Below, one piece after another: positions 22,209-33,300 of a stretch of 64,000 bases of DNA. Under the pieces are notes generated by a model. The model was not told where the DNA came from. It did not search any database and was given only the letters and a program-made list of their open reading frames with translations. Both the position numbers and the translations under genes were made by a program. How positions within the stretch are numbered: position 1 is the first letter of the stretch; each line of letters begins with the position of its first letter. This DNA comes from Corythucha ciliata (lineage: Eukaryota; Arthropoda; Insecta; Hemiptera; Tingidae), in NCBI GenBank assembly GCA_038030265.1, contig CM075942.1:65414926-65478925 (forward strand). Reading direction: 5' to 3'.

Positions 22209-22533
22209 TTGAAATGGTAGCCATCTTCAGCATTTGGTTTCCCAACTGAAACCAAAAGGCGAGCAGCCAAAACCGGAAGACAGACGATGTAGGCTCCTAC
22301 GGCTACAGGTTTATGCATGCTTTAAATGATTGTAATTTTACTCAATTTTTTGCGGCCAACTTTACATGAAATTGAAGTCATTCAATCTCACTCACAGGCA
22401 AACACAACAATAGCAAAAAATAACTAAACTCGTGATCGTGGTGCTTTATTTCCATGTTTCATGCTTGTATGAAACAACGTAGGCACTAGTCGCCTAATGA
22501 TCTCTATCCGCTCAGATAAAATTGGTCAAGTGC

Positions 22534-23816
22534 GATTGCCAGCGCCGGCTTTAAAGGGGGGGGGGAGCAGGGCGACCGCCCAGGGGCGCCGCCGGGTCCT
22601 AAGGCATGATAAAAAGGCAAACGAAAAAAAAATGCCCAAGGATAAAAATCGAAATAAATTAGTTGAAAATGAGCGTTGGCATTGTCTATGGGCCTTCTGG
22701 AGACGATTTCGCAGCAAACATAGAGAAAACACGCTGATCTCCGTTGTCTGGAAATCCTTAGGCGGCTAAAACTGAGAAAGCGCCCTACTGTGCTGTTCTT
22801 TGAGGCAAGTATGCGTGGCTAAAATGTTGAAAAGTGCTAATATTCGTGGCCAAAATTATTAAAAAGTGCTGATTCAAGGTTTCTAGATGTAAATTCCAGA
22901 ACCAAAATTGAGAACGACAATAATTCGGGGATAAAATGGCTAATTCACGGCTGAAATGAAGAAAAATCATTGATTATAACTTTATAACGGATAGAATTGA
23001 AAAAAAAAAAAACGCTAAATCACAGCTAAAATTGGCGGAAATAGCCAATTCACGTCATGTGGTAAAACGATACTTTGCGGCTAAAATTTAGGAAAATATT
23101 GCTAAAATCGCGGATAGAATTGAGAAAAATTAGTAATTCGCGGCTAAAATTACGAAACGCCAATTCATGGCTAAAATGGAGAAATATCGGTAATTGACAA
23201 CAAATTGAGACAAAGCGCTAAAATGTAGAAAAAACGCGAATTTGCCGATAAAATTTTAGGAACACCAATTCGCTTCCTCGTGAGCTCAAGTAAAAAACCC
23301 GCTAATTCATGGCTAAAAGTGAAAAAAATCTCTAATCAACCGCTGAAATTAATAAAATGCGCTAATTCACGGATAAAATTGGTAAGAAATGCTCAGTACA
23401 GCGGCTAAAATAATGGAAAACATGATTTCACGACAAAAACTGAGAAAAGTCGCTTATTCGCGGCTAAAATGGATAAAAATCGCTAATTCACACATGAAAT
23501 TTAGAAGCAGCACTGAAGTGTGGAAAAAACTCTAAATTGCCGTTAAAATGGAGAAAACGCTAATCCGCGGCAAAATGAGGAAAAAGCGCTAATTGGTGGG
23601 TCAAATTCAGGCAAAGCGCTGATTGCGGAGAACATTGAGAAAGTTGTAATTCAAAGTAGAAATGAAGACAAATCGGCTAAAATAAGGAAACATGCTAATT
23701 TCTGGCTAAAATAATGAAAAATTGCTAATGAGAGGGATTAATTTTGGTGGAGGGGGCGCCTGCTGAAAGACTCGCCCGGGGACGCAAAATGCCAAAGGCC
23801 GGAACTGGCGATTGCG
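22534..23816. mobile_element. Non-autonomous element carrying a 30-bp repeat array
   Basis: The ends read GCGATTGCCAGCGCCGGC at the left and GCCGGAACTGGCGATTGC at the right: imperfect inverted repeats of about 18 bp. Both subterminal zones are GC-rich, with GGGGCGCC words. Between them lies the degenerate array (22790-23740). No coding sequence. Confidence 0.6.
22790..23740 (+). repeat. Degenerate 30-bp repeat array (forward orientation)
   Basis: About 30 diverged units of the type GCTAATTCGCGGCTAAAA plus a GAGAAAA-like tail. Spacing varies by a few bases and whole units are lost or altered. Confidence 0.85.
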
Positions 23817-23833
23817 ATACTGCTTGGTAGAAG

Positions 23834-24255
23834 AATTCCTTCTTAGAAGGATGGGAATTCCTTCTTAGAAGGGGTAGAAATCGTTTGTTTCGCGGCATTT
23901 TCCGTCTTGATATCGTTTGCTTAGCCGAAATTTTCGTTTGTTTATCATTTCATATACGATCTTATTCAAAAAACTGTGCGTGTCTGGCTAAGTTCACGCA
24001 ACCTGACAGATAGCTGGAATCGTTTGTTTCGTGGCACATTCTGCCTCGTTGCCGTTTTTTGACGTTTGTTCAGTCAAATTTGTCGTTTGTTTAGCCTCCT
24101 GAACAACTCTGCTCGATACGAACATAATTATGTGTGTTAGACTAAGTCCAGGCACACAATCATGACCGTGGCCGTTTGTTTCGCGGAATATTCGTATCGA
24201 TCTCTTTTTTGTACGTTTGTTTAGCCAAAATTTTCGTTTTTTACCATCTCATATG
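23834..24255. repeat. Tandem repeats with CGTTTGTTTCGCGG units
   Basis: Starts with two direct copies of GGAATTCCTTCTTAGAAGG-like sequence (23834-23873), each holding the palindrome CCTTCTTAGAAGG. It continues with two to three units of about 140-150 bp beginning CGTTTGTTTCG at 23882, 24021 and 24173, each with a second TCGTTTGTTTAGCC-type block. No coding potential. Confidence 0.8.
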
Positions 24256-24439
24256 AAGGGCTCCTCAGTCCACTTTTGCTACGAATGCATCTTGGGAGGC
24301 CATTTGGCAGCTTGTCCTATGTACTACAATTTAGTTGATTCGATAAAAGCGTTAAGTGGCTTGAGACCTTCAGAAACACAGTAAAAAATATACCGTACAA
24401 GAGAAAAACTCGCTACTAAAGGAAGAACGGGGCTTCATT

Positions 24440-24979
24440 CCAGTCCGCCCAAGCAGCTGATGGTTGCCTACTGTTTCTCACGATTGATTACGCAAAGTCG
24501 TCCTTAACGATCTTCCGATAAATCCAGTTCTTCCCACCCCAGTGGCACCTCCGGACCTCCACCGACCGGACTGTGCCGCTGGTGCACCCCGTGCACTACC
24601 TGGGAGTTACATTGATGAGTTCGGGACTACCAATTCAACACCTGGCATACTTGCGGCACGTACGATCACCGCCAGCTGCGATTTTCTTCTAGGGATATCG
24701 GGCCGAGGATGGGGGCCTGACTTTCAGAGGCGGCTCGTATATTACAAGACCGTGTTTCTACCGCGTATCTATTACGCGTGCGTCACCTGGTGGCCAGTGG
24801 CACGCCCAGTGGCAAGCCGCTATCACATCGCCGCTCTCCACCCCTACTCAACAACAGCGCACCTGACTCTCCAAGTGCTAGCTGGTGTCCTCCCCCTGGA
24901 CTTGGAGCTCAACGTCCGCGCCGCCGCCTCTTGGGAATCACCCACTCACTCCCTGACTGGCTGGCCCCCCATCTTATAG
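24440..24979 (+). pseudogene. R1/I-type LINE reverse transcriptase C-terminal fragment
   Basis: The frame from 24542 reads SYIDEFGT, then FLLGISGRGWGPDFQRRLVY, FLPRIYYACVTWW and, nearer the end, TLQVLAGVLPLDLELNVRAA. This succession (YLGV-like box, a Tyr/Trp-rich thumb, then a YRT..VLAG.PLDLE block) is typical of the region after the RT palm in R1 and I-like LINEs. The catalytic palm is absent. The frame is shifted at its 5' side, and the sequence stops near 24979 before GAATAGAATAG. A dead, 5'-truncated copy. Confidence 0.65.
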
Positions 24980-25295
24980 AATAGAATAGTTTATTTTTGT
25001 CATCTATCTACCAATAACACTGCGCTAAATACATAAGTAATATAAAAGAAAGTTTCCTCCATGTGGCTGAATGAAGGAAATAATTTGTTGCTGCTGTTGC
25101 GAGAACGTTTGCAGCGTCGAAATGAACGATTGGATGAGGTCGTTCGCTGCCATCCTCGTCGCCAGATTTGATGTGTATTTTATTCCGTTCAATGACCGAA
25201 TGAAAAATCTTTATTTATTTTAATAATTAAAAAGCGTGTGTTTTCACTAGTCTGTAGATACATAACACCCGGTCTACCAGATATATTGTTGATTT

Positions 25296-25575
25296 CAGCA
25301 GGGCTATATTTGAGCAAAATTACAAGTTTTCTGTCCTAATGTCGCGAAATTGCAAGTTTTGGGGCCTTTTCAGAGGTGGCGGATCGTCTACAACTTTTGT
25401 AAGATTCCGAGGTGAATTGAAGTTGCCAGAAACGTGCAATTTCGATGAATAAATATAGGAAACTAGCGATTTCACGGATGTTTAGACCTGAAACTTGAAA
25501 TTTCGTTCTAGGTATTCAGACTCTGAATGTATAGTTTCGTAACTACATTTGCCAGACTTCCCAGTCGCGAGATTA
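25296..25575. repeat. Dispersed repeat shared with 11977-12300
   Basis: Near-identical to the sequence directly after the assembly gap, and complete on its left side (from GATTTCAGCAGGGCTATATT). Here it leads straight into a 30-bp array. Confidence 0.8.
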
Positions 25576-27610
25576 ATTCCTGGCTAATTTTGGCAGAAAG
25601 CGCTTAGCAGCAGCTAAAATAAAGAAATACGCTATTTCTCGGCGATACAAACGCTAATTTCCGGCTAAAATTGGGAAATCGCGTTTGATTCACGGCCAAT
25701 ATAACAAAAGGCGCTCATTCGCGGTGCTGAAATGGAGATAAACGCAAAAAAGCATTGAGTAAAAGCGGTGATTCAGGGGTGAAATTAAGGAATAATTCAC
25801 GGTTAAAATTCGGAAATAATGCTCAGCTAAAACGAAGAAAACAAAACGCTAATTCTTTGCTAGAACTGAGGAAACGAGATAACTTGCGGCTAAAATGGTG
25901 ATGAGCGCTAATTCGCATGACTAAGAAGTGAAGAAAAACGCTAAAATTAGAGGAATAAAACGTTAACTCGTGACTAAAACTGAGGCAAACAGCTAATTGC
26001 CGTCTAAAATGTAGAGGAAGAGCTCATTCGCTGTTAAAGATTCAGTGAATTCGCGGCTAAAGTGGGAAAGAAGCGCTTATTCGCCGCTGAAACGGAGAAA
26101 AACGATAAATCGCGGATCAATTTGAGAAATTCCGCTAATTCACGGCTAAAATTGAGAAAATGCTGTGATTCGCGTCTGAAATGAAGAAAAATATTCGCGG
26201 CAAAAATTGAGAAAAAGCACTTTGACCGCGGCAAAAATTGGGCAAAACCGCTAAATCATGGTTAAATTTGAGAAAAAGCCAATTATTGGTTCATATATAG
26301 GCATTTTTGCGGATGAACCTCAGGAAAAAAGAGAGAGATTCATGATAGAACCCCTCCCAAGTTAAAATCCTAGATCCGCCACTGGAAGAACGTTAATTCA
26401 CGGACACAAAATGAAGAAAATCACTAATTCGCGGCAAAAATTGAAGAAATCTCCAATTAGCGCAGCTATAATGAAGAAAAACAGTTAATTCTCTGTTAAA
26501 AATGGGAAAAATTGCTAATTTTCAGCTTAAATTGAGTCAACCGCCAATTCTTTGCCAAAACTGACAAAACTCGGTCGGTAATGCACGGGTTGAAAATGCT
26601 ACCACGCTGCTAAAATTTAGAAAAAGCGAAAGTTCGCAGCTAAAATTGAGAAACATCACTAATTCTTGATTGTGTCGTGAAATTTATAATTTAAAAATTA
26701 TGTTTTATTGACAAAAATGAGGGATAGATGTAAATTGTTTGGTTTGAAAAAAAAAAATTACATTTTTAATTTAATTTTGCGCCTTCTGAATGCATTTATG
26801 TGACTAAAATTCAGAGAAATGACTTATTCATGAATGGCTATAGTAAAATGTTAAAAAATACGCTAATCACGGCTAGAACTGCCGTGAAGCAATAATCTAT
26901 ACCTATAAAACTTATGTAAAATTGCTAATGCGGTGGTAAAATGAGAAAAACCGCTAATTTGCGGGTAATAATCAGGTGATAAAATAATCAGCCTGGTCAA
27001 AATTATGAGAAAAGTTAATTTTAAGCCCTAAAAATTGAGAAAATGGCAAACTCACGGCTAAAAATGGAAAAACTCGCCAATTTACAGCTAGAATTGCACC
27101 AAAAATTGCGCAATTCGCTAATTCAAAGGTTTGAAACGCTACGACGCGTTGCGGCTACAATTTAAAAAAAGCGCTAATTCGCGGTTGAAATTGAGAAAAA
27201 TTCCAATTTGCGCCAAAAACTGAATAAACGCCAATTTCCGGATTTTGTAGGCAACTTTTCAGACTGGAATTGAAAAAAAAGCGCCAATTTATGGGTGAAG
27301 TAACCGCTAATTCGCGAGTAAACTAAGAAAAATCGCTCATGCATTGCGTAAGGTGAACCAAAAACATCCTAATTCGTGAAAAGTCCCCCTATTTTACGGC
27401 TAGTATTGAGGAAAACACTTAACAAAAACGTTAATTTCCAGCTAAAACTGAGAAAAGTGCTTATCTTCTGGTAACAAATTTAGAAAAATTGGTAATATGC
27501 TGCTAAAATTGAGAAAAACGCCAAAACTCGTGGATAATCAAGAAACATCGAGAAAATGCGCAAATTCATAGCTATGGAAGGGGGTGAGGCAAAACCGCTA
27601 ATCTGCGGCT
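25575..27610 (+). repeat. Degenerate 30-bp repeat array (forward orientation), 2 kb
   Basis: Roughly 60 diverged units of the GCTAATTCGCGGCTAAAA type. Non-repeat islands occur at about 26290-26400 and 26680-26760. No coding capacity. Confidence 0.85.
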
Positions 27611-27795
27611 GATGCTGCGGTTCAAGCCTTTGAACAGTGTAAATCTCTTTTCTATTTCCTAGATTTTCAAAAGAGTTAAACAGTACACAGTGCGAAAAAA
27701 AAAAAGAAGAAGAAAAAAAAAAAAAAGGAGTTAAAAGTTCCATCCTTATCTCCTTTATTTAGATCGTTCTCGGGAATAAATTAATTTATTCGAAA

Positions 27796-28943
27796 ATGAG
27801 TTCAACCTCGGACGGTTTTATCACAATCACTACACCATCTAACAAAAGACAAAGAATAAGTTCGACGCGTTATCGGATAACGACGACGACTCAGAGAGTA
27901 CTAGTGTCATGGACACAGACGCCAGAAATCCGAGTAAATCGGAAAATAAGAAAGTCAAATTCCTGCCGCCCATAGTCATGTTCACTCAGTTTAAGAATCA
28001 TTCCGAGATGATGAATAAGCTGAAGCCGCATCTCCAAGGCGAATTGGAATTTTAAGCCAAGAGGGACAGAATTCTTGTCTACGTGAGCAGAAAGGAAGAC
28101 TTTGTTTTTTTTTCGAGATTATCTCTTAACTGCAAACATAGAATTCTTCACGTACACGACGAAAGAAGAAAGAGGCCCCCGTTACGTTGTTCATTTGCCT
28201 CATCACGTGACTCCGGAAGAAATTAAAGATGATCTTTTATTAAAGGGATTAAAGACCGAAAAAAGTGTTTCAGTTCACTAGCAATTCCAAAGACGGTGTC
28301 ACTTTGACGGCTTACCCACCTTCGGTATTTATTTTTCAACGGACACCAAGCCATCAGATGTCTTGTCCACAAGATCGATCCTTCACTGCCGAGTAAAATG
28401 GGAAAAGTTTAAAGTAAGCTCACACCCCTACGATGTTACCGTTGTCAAGCCTAGGACCATGTGGCAACCAATTGTAATCGTGTCGTTAAGTGTTCCAAAT
28501 TTGCGGGAAATCATGACTCTCGTAAGTACTCAGTGGACGTCATGAATTCGAGTTTGTTGAAATGTGCCAACTGTGGTGAAAAGCACAGTGCATTCGACAA
28601 AACCTGCCCGTTTTACACGGCACACGCAGAACGAAAGCAGAAAAGACTGAGCCCCGGCAACCCTGTCAGGAGCCCCCCTACGTTCAATAAGAGGCACTTT
28701 CCGACCCTCCCATCTCGAACTGCATCAGCACCACCACAGCCACAGCTTCGATCTGCATGGACCCCAGGTACTTCGGACTCGTCTAGTAATATTTTATCTT
28801 CATTGTTAAATCTAGTTAGTCAACTTAATTTTACTTCCGTATTAACCAAAGTCCAGCAAATAACAACACAATTTCAATCGGCTCCAGATATGGCTGCCAA
28901 GTTAACAGTTCTATTAGAAGGTCTCTTTTCCTTTTTAAATTAA
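27796..28943 (+). pseudogene. Jockey-like LINE ORF1 (Gag-like), frameshifted
   Basis: An ATG at 27796 starts a plausible N-terminus, but the frame changes several times. An acidic DNDDDSEST segment near 27880 is followed by KFLPPIVMFTQF. Further on come a TTKEERGPRYVV and LPHHVTPEEIKDDLLLKG region, as in the domain that precedes the zinc knuckles of jockey-type ORF1. Three knuckle sites follow: CYRCQ..DHVATNC with a stop codon inside, a second that has lost two Cys (CSKFAGNHDSRKYS), and an intact CANCGEKHSAFDKTC ahead of a Pro-rich tail (28461-28943). ORF1p would bind LINE RNA. This copy is inactive. Confidence 0.8.
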
Positions 28944-28944
28944 G

Positions 28945-29817
28945 ATGCAGTCTCATAATCAAACCCTCTCATCAGTTTCTTTTCTGCAATGGAATTGTTG
29001 CACCAGTAAAAATAAATTAGAGGAACTCTGTTCTCTACTTAAAACATTACAAATAAGAATTTGCTCGTTGAACGAAACTCGTCTGGATAGAACAAAACGT
29101 TTAAACATTCCCGAATTTGCGGTTTGGGGAGGAGTGGCTCTTCTCATTCATAATTCGCTTTCGCACTATGAACTAAGATTGCCTCAATTAAATTCTATCG
29201 AGGCAATTGGCGTCACCGTAAATGCTGCCAGTTCGCACTGTCATATAATTTCTGCTTATAGGCCGCCAACGCGAAATAATTTCAAGAAGGATTTACAATC
29301 TCTGTTAGCTTTAGGTCCTCGTGTACTTATTTTGGGTGATCTCAATGCCACAAATGTGTCATGGCACTGCGCTCGCAACAATACTGCTGGTAAATTGCTC
29401 TTAAGTATGTCATTAAAAATGGCTTTCGACATACATGCACCAGTCGCACCGACACACTATCCTCCTGCAAATAGAAGACCAAGTGTAATTGATCTAGTTC
29501 TCAGCAAAAACGTCAACAATATTTCCTCAATAGAAAGTCTATCTGCTGTAAATTCTGATCACAATCGTATTTCGTTTAAAATAAGTGATAGATTCTCCAC
29601 AGGGAGTAGCACAAACAAATTCAACTTCCGTAAGGCAGACTGGAAGGGTTTCAAAAATTACATTAACTCACGCATCAGCCCTAATCCCCCAATTTCTAGT
29701 GAGTCAGATTTGGACCTTGCTGTTGAACAGTTTACCAAGCTTGTCGTACAGGCCGCTGATCAAAACATACCTCGGTGTTCCCCCCGTCAAACAAAACACT
29801 TCCATCCCATATTCTAA
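28945..29817 (+). pseudogene. Jockey-like LINE ORF2: APE-type endonuclease
   Basis: Begins two bases after the ORF1 stop. The apurinic-endonuclease signature is read in order: QWN (residues 15-17), NETRL (43-47), AYRPP (104-108), GDLNAT (131-136) and, near the C-terminus, NSDHNRISF. This domain nicks target DNA to prime reverse transcription. Between IPEFAV (55-60) and WGGVALLI about ten residues usually present are missing. The frame closes at 29815, exactly within the duplicated target site of a nested element, and the RT half resumes after 31239 in a different frame. Confidence 0.85.
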
Positions 29818-29830
29818 TGCTTATTAATAT
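29815..29830. repeat. 16-bp target-site duplication, left
   Basis: TAATGCTTATTAATAT, repeated exactly at 31224-31239. The pair brackets the minus-strand LINE. Confidence 0.95.
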
Positions 29831-29987
29831 ATATATATATATATATATTAACAATTCTTTATTTACATAGAAACTTTACAAGAAAGAAAAACAAAATAAA
29901 AATTACCACTCGAATTGGGGACCCTTATGGTTCTAGAACCGTCAGGGGAGTCCCGAAGAATCTGAACACAAACAAAAGGTACAAAAA

Positions 29988-30539
29988 TCAAATTAACATA
30001 GCTCTTAGTTCATAAGCCTCTCTGTAGTAACCAACAAGAGCGGACCAGCTCTCCCCATTTAAAAAAGAAAACATGACACTGTACGTTATGAACTCACCCC
30101 CTAGCCACTTTTTCCTGACATCCGAAAATCTCGGGCAGGTCGCTATGAAGTGGTAGCAATCTTCATCTTCAAACGTACCACACATCGTGCAGGGACTAGA
30201 CGACACGCTATAGGGTTTTACATTCAAATTGAGGAGTTCCCCCCGCATTCTCATTACAATTGATTTGGACTCCATGCTTAATTTGCCGAAAATGTAATGA
30301 TCCTCCATTTCGAAATTTAAATGCTTACAAAAAAAGAAAGAATCCTTAGATCTTATTGCTGCTTTAAAGCCATCAGTATAAAAAGTAGGCAGGGCATCGT
30401 TAATTTCACGGAAAGAGTCAGTCCAGTCGCAGCCTTGGTCACTTTGCCATGAAATTTCTAGGGACGCTGCAAGATCCTTTAACTCTCTAAACCAGGAGAT
30501 ATTCTTGGATATGGTCTGGAGAGCGACCTTTTTGGCCAC
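29988..30539 (-). pseudogene. Nested LINE: C-terminal domain with CCHC motif
   Basis: 183 codons. A cysteine/histidine motif lies at residues 117-135 (C-X2-C-X9-H-X4-C, CTMCGTFEDEDCYHF), typical of the C-terminal zinc-binding end of many LINE ORF2 proteins. It is separated from the RT part by a short frameshifted interval. The last 150 bp before the AT tail are a 3' UTR. Confidence 0.8.
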
Positions 30540-30555
30540 CGAGTGTCAACCATGT

Positions 30556-31221
30556 TCAAGTTACATAAGAGAGATGCAGTTTTATGGTGTGCGCATGAAT
30601 CAAGTTCATGCCAGTCTCCAGGTACAAAAAAGCAGAAGGAGTCCAGCAAGGAAGCCTGAACAGTCTCTTGAGAAAGCTACGCTGAAATACCTCTACCTGT
30701 TCCCGCCTTACACCCCCCCCCCATATTTGTGCTCCATAGCACAATAAGGCCTGATAAGTACTTTTGAAGAGCTTAAATTTAGCTTGAACAGAAACTTTAC
30801 CACTTCCGAAAAAAGGACCCCAGAGAGAGTTCACACCCTGGTTCGCTTTACACACCTTCTCCGAAAAATGCTTATCGTAGGACAAGGTAGAGGTTAGGAC
30901 TACACCCAAATACTCATACTCTTTGACCACTTGGACTTTTTCCCCCTGGTACAACCATCTCTCGTTCTTTGACGGCCTGCCACCTCTTTTGAGTACCATA
31001 ACTTTAGTTTTGATTAAATTTACCTTGAGGTTCCACAAATTAGCATAGTCAGCGAGGTCATTTAGCATTAGCTGAAGAGCTTGAGGTGTGGACGCCACCA
31101 AAACCACATCATCCGCGTAAGCAAGTATTTTAATTTTGGAGGCACCACAGACCAAACCTCCCGCATCAATGGCCTCTTCGAGGTCATTTAGAAACAAGGC
31201 GAAGAGAATTGGGCTAAGCAA
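30556..31221 (-). pseudogene. Nested LINE: RT palm and thumb
   Basis: The first residues, LSPILFALFLNDLE, are motif B/C flank. The catalytic box LAYADDVVLVAS is intact (Asp codons complementary to 31108-31113). It is followed by LKVNLIKTKVMVLKRGG and YLGVVL, the usual RT motifs D and E. The polymerase N-terminus and endonuclease are missing, so it is inactive. The frame ends at 30556 through a frameshift, with the related C-terminal piece starting at 30539. The clade was not settled; the sequence differs clearly from the surrounding jockey-like RT. Confidence 0.85.
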
Positions 31222-31223
31222 AG

Positions 31224-31239
31224 TAATGCTTATTAATAT
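31224..31239. repeat. 16-bp target-site duplication, right
   Basis: TAATGCTTATTAATAT, identical to 29815-29830. After it the host LINE sequence resumes. Confidence 0.95.
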
Positions 31240-31294
31240 GAAAAACTATTTTAAAAAATACTGTCAAAAATGAAATAGCCCTACATTCAAGAAA

Positions 31295-32673
31295 ATGGTC
31301 AATCTTCTTCAAAATACTATTAAAGCCTTGATTAGGAACTCCTTCCTTTCTTCGCTTAAGCCTACTAATTCAGCTTTTTGGAGGGTTACTAAGTACTTCA
31401 GAAGGGGTAAGTCCAACCGTGTAATACCAACTATCACGGAAAACAATGTTCAGCTTTCATCGTCGCATGAAAAAGCCAACGCTTTTGCAAAGCACTTCGA
31501 GCACGTGCCAAGAACTACTCACAGTCTCTCAGTTCCGCGAATCACAACAATGTAGTCAACAGGGGTGTCCGTAGATTCCTAAAAACAGCCAACCACGCTC
31601 CTACTGAGGTAAAACTTGTTACTCCTAACGAAGTTTCTCTCTGTATTAAGGCTCGGCCTAGTAATAAATCTCCCGGCCACGACACGATAAGCAACATTCT
31701 TTTAAAACAACTCCCACGAAAAGCCTTGGTATTTTTATCAAAATTATTCAATAAAATATTGTTTTTAGGGTACTTCCCGAAATTCTGGAAAATGGCTAAA
31801 GTCATTGTTTTGCACAAGCCTGGCAAAAATCCCTCGCTGCTATCAAGCTACCGTCCTATCAGTCTCCTGCCCACTCTCAGCAAGGTATTCGAAAAATTAA
31901 TCCAATCCCGGCTACTAAGCTACACTGTTGCATCCAACATATTTTGTAACGAACAATTCGGGTTTAAAGCTGGTCACTCGACTCAAGCACAGCTGTGCCG
32001 AGTTGTAGACGACGTCACTCATCACTTCAACGAGCGTAAACACACGGGAATGGTTACGCTTGACGTCCAAAAAGCATTCGATACAGTTTGGCATTATGGC
32101 TTGCTATATAAATTAATAAAACTTAACTTCCCTGTTTATCTCATCAAAATTATTGCAGCTTACCTCAGGGACAGGAAATTCTTTGTGACTGTAAACACAG
32201 CCAACTCCTCGTTGCACATTTGCTGCGCTGGGGTTCCCCAAGGATCTATTCTTGCACCACTCTTGTTCATTTTATTTATTAACGACATTCCCACATCACC
32301 ACACGTAAATATAGCGCTTTTCGCGGATGCTACTGCAGTTTACACGTCTTCCTGGAGAGTAGACACTATAGTTCGTAGGTTGAACGATATTCTTTCAAAA
32401 ATTATTAAATTCTTCTTTTACCGGAAAATTTCTCTAAATTGTACTAAAACAGAAGCTATTATTTATTCAAAACGCAGGCCATTATTAAACCGTAGCATAG
32501 TTCTAGAAAATCAACAAATACCGTTCTCTTCATCTGTAAAATACTTGGGCCTCAAACTAGATTCAAAACTAAATTTTATAAGCCACATCAATGATTTGGT
32601 AGATAGGAGTAAACTCTCGGTTAGACTCTTTTCCCTTAATGCGGCGCGAATTAGGTATGTCCCAAAGGAATAA
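31295..32673 (+). pseudogene. Jockey-like LINE reverse transcriptase with altered catalytic box
   Basis: From 31295 a helical linker (FWRVTKYFRRGK) leads into RT. After a frameshift near 31540 the frame is open to 32673. Motifs seen: SSYRPISLLPTLSKVFEKLI (template grip), MVTLDVQKAFDTVWH (motif A, first catalytic Asp), GVPQGSILAPLLF (motif B) and LFADATAVYT (motif C). In motif C the second Asp of the usual FADD/YADD box is Ala (codon GCT at 32329-32331), which should abolish polymerisation. The order and wording fit the jockey clade. The protein is continued in another frame at 32639-33007. Confidence 0.9.
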
Positions 32674-33007
32674 ATTGTTAATCTACAAAACATGTATCCG
32701 TCCATTCTTAACGTACTCTTGCTCAGCATGGAGTTACACGTCCGACTCGAACTACAAAAAACTCCAGATTATTCAAAATAAATTTTTACGTTTATGCACC
32801 GGTAGCACAAAATCCACGAAAATCTCCACCCTTCATGAAAATTGTGACATGCCGTTTATCAAGCCTTACATCCAACAGTTATCCTCCAATATGTTGAAAA
32901 AATTTCGTAGTTCAATAAATCCCCTCGTCGCTAAAACAGCTCGCTATGACTCAATAGCTCGTGCCAAACACAGAAGACTGAGACACAATATATCAGAACT
33001 ATCATGA
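32639..33007 (+). pseudogene. Jockey-like LINE ORF2 C-terminal end
   Basis: The frame overlaps the end of the RT piece. KLLIYKTCIRPFLTYSCSAW is the conserved post-RT block (LYK...RPxLTYA..W), followed by KLQIIQNKFLRL and a basic tail ending at 33007. Only a frameshift near 32645 separates it from the RT. About 100 bp of 3' UTR can be followed before the palindrome cluster at 33135. No poly-A tail was found. Confidence 0.85.
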
Positions 33008-33134
33008 CCCCCAGGTAATAACAACAGAAGTTCCCTCGTTTCAACTTAAGAACCCTTTTTCAATAGTTTTTGTATAAAGCAGGAGGTTTTTTGTACATGT
33101 ACAACTTCATGTGGTGTCTTCTCAGTAAACATTT

Positions 33135-33300
33135 TTTGGTCTAAAAGACGGCTACATGAACGTCTAATAGACGTCTAACGTATATTATAGACGTACATTT
33201 AAGGTCTAAGCGAGACACTATTTGACGTCTACTAGACGTCTATTTAAGGTCAATTTTACGTCTAATAGACGTCTATTTCACATCTACTCATGTTCACGGC
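33135..33300. repeat. Cluster of TAGACGTCTA palindromes
   Basis: The decamer TAGACGTCTA, or close variants (ACGTCTAATAGACGTC, TCTACTAGACGTCTA), occurs at least five times in 150 bp, spaced by T/A-rich linkers with AAGGTC. Each is an inverted repeat centred on GACGTC. It follows the LINE 3' end. Confidence 0.85.

Larger units (their letters stand above)
29831..31223 (-). mobile_element. 5'-truncated LINE nested in the jockey-like LINE
   Basis: Bounded by 16-bp direct repeats, on the minus strand, with an AT dinucleotide tail at its 3' end (29831-29849). The 5' end is cut within RT, just before the LSPILF part of motif B. The duplication length, tail and 5' truncation are the marks of target-primed reverse transcription. 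It is younger than its host element. Confidence 0.9.

Noticed and set aside
21956..22318. 120-codon minus-strand frame as a host gene
   Set aside because: It crosses an inverted-repeat boundary, has no recognisable domain and no splice or promoter support.
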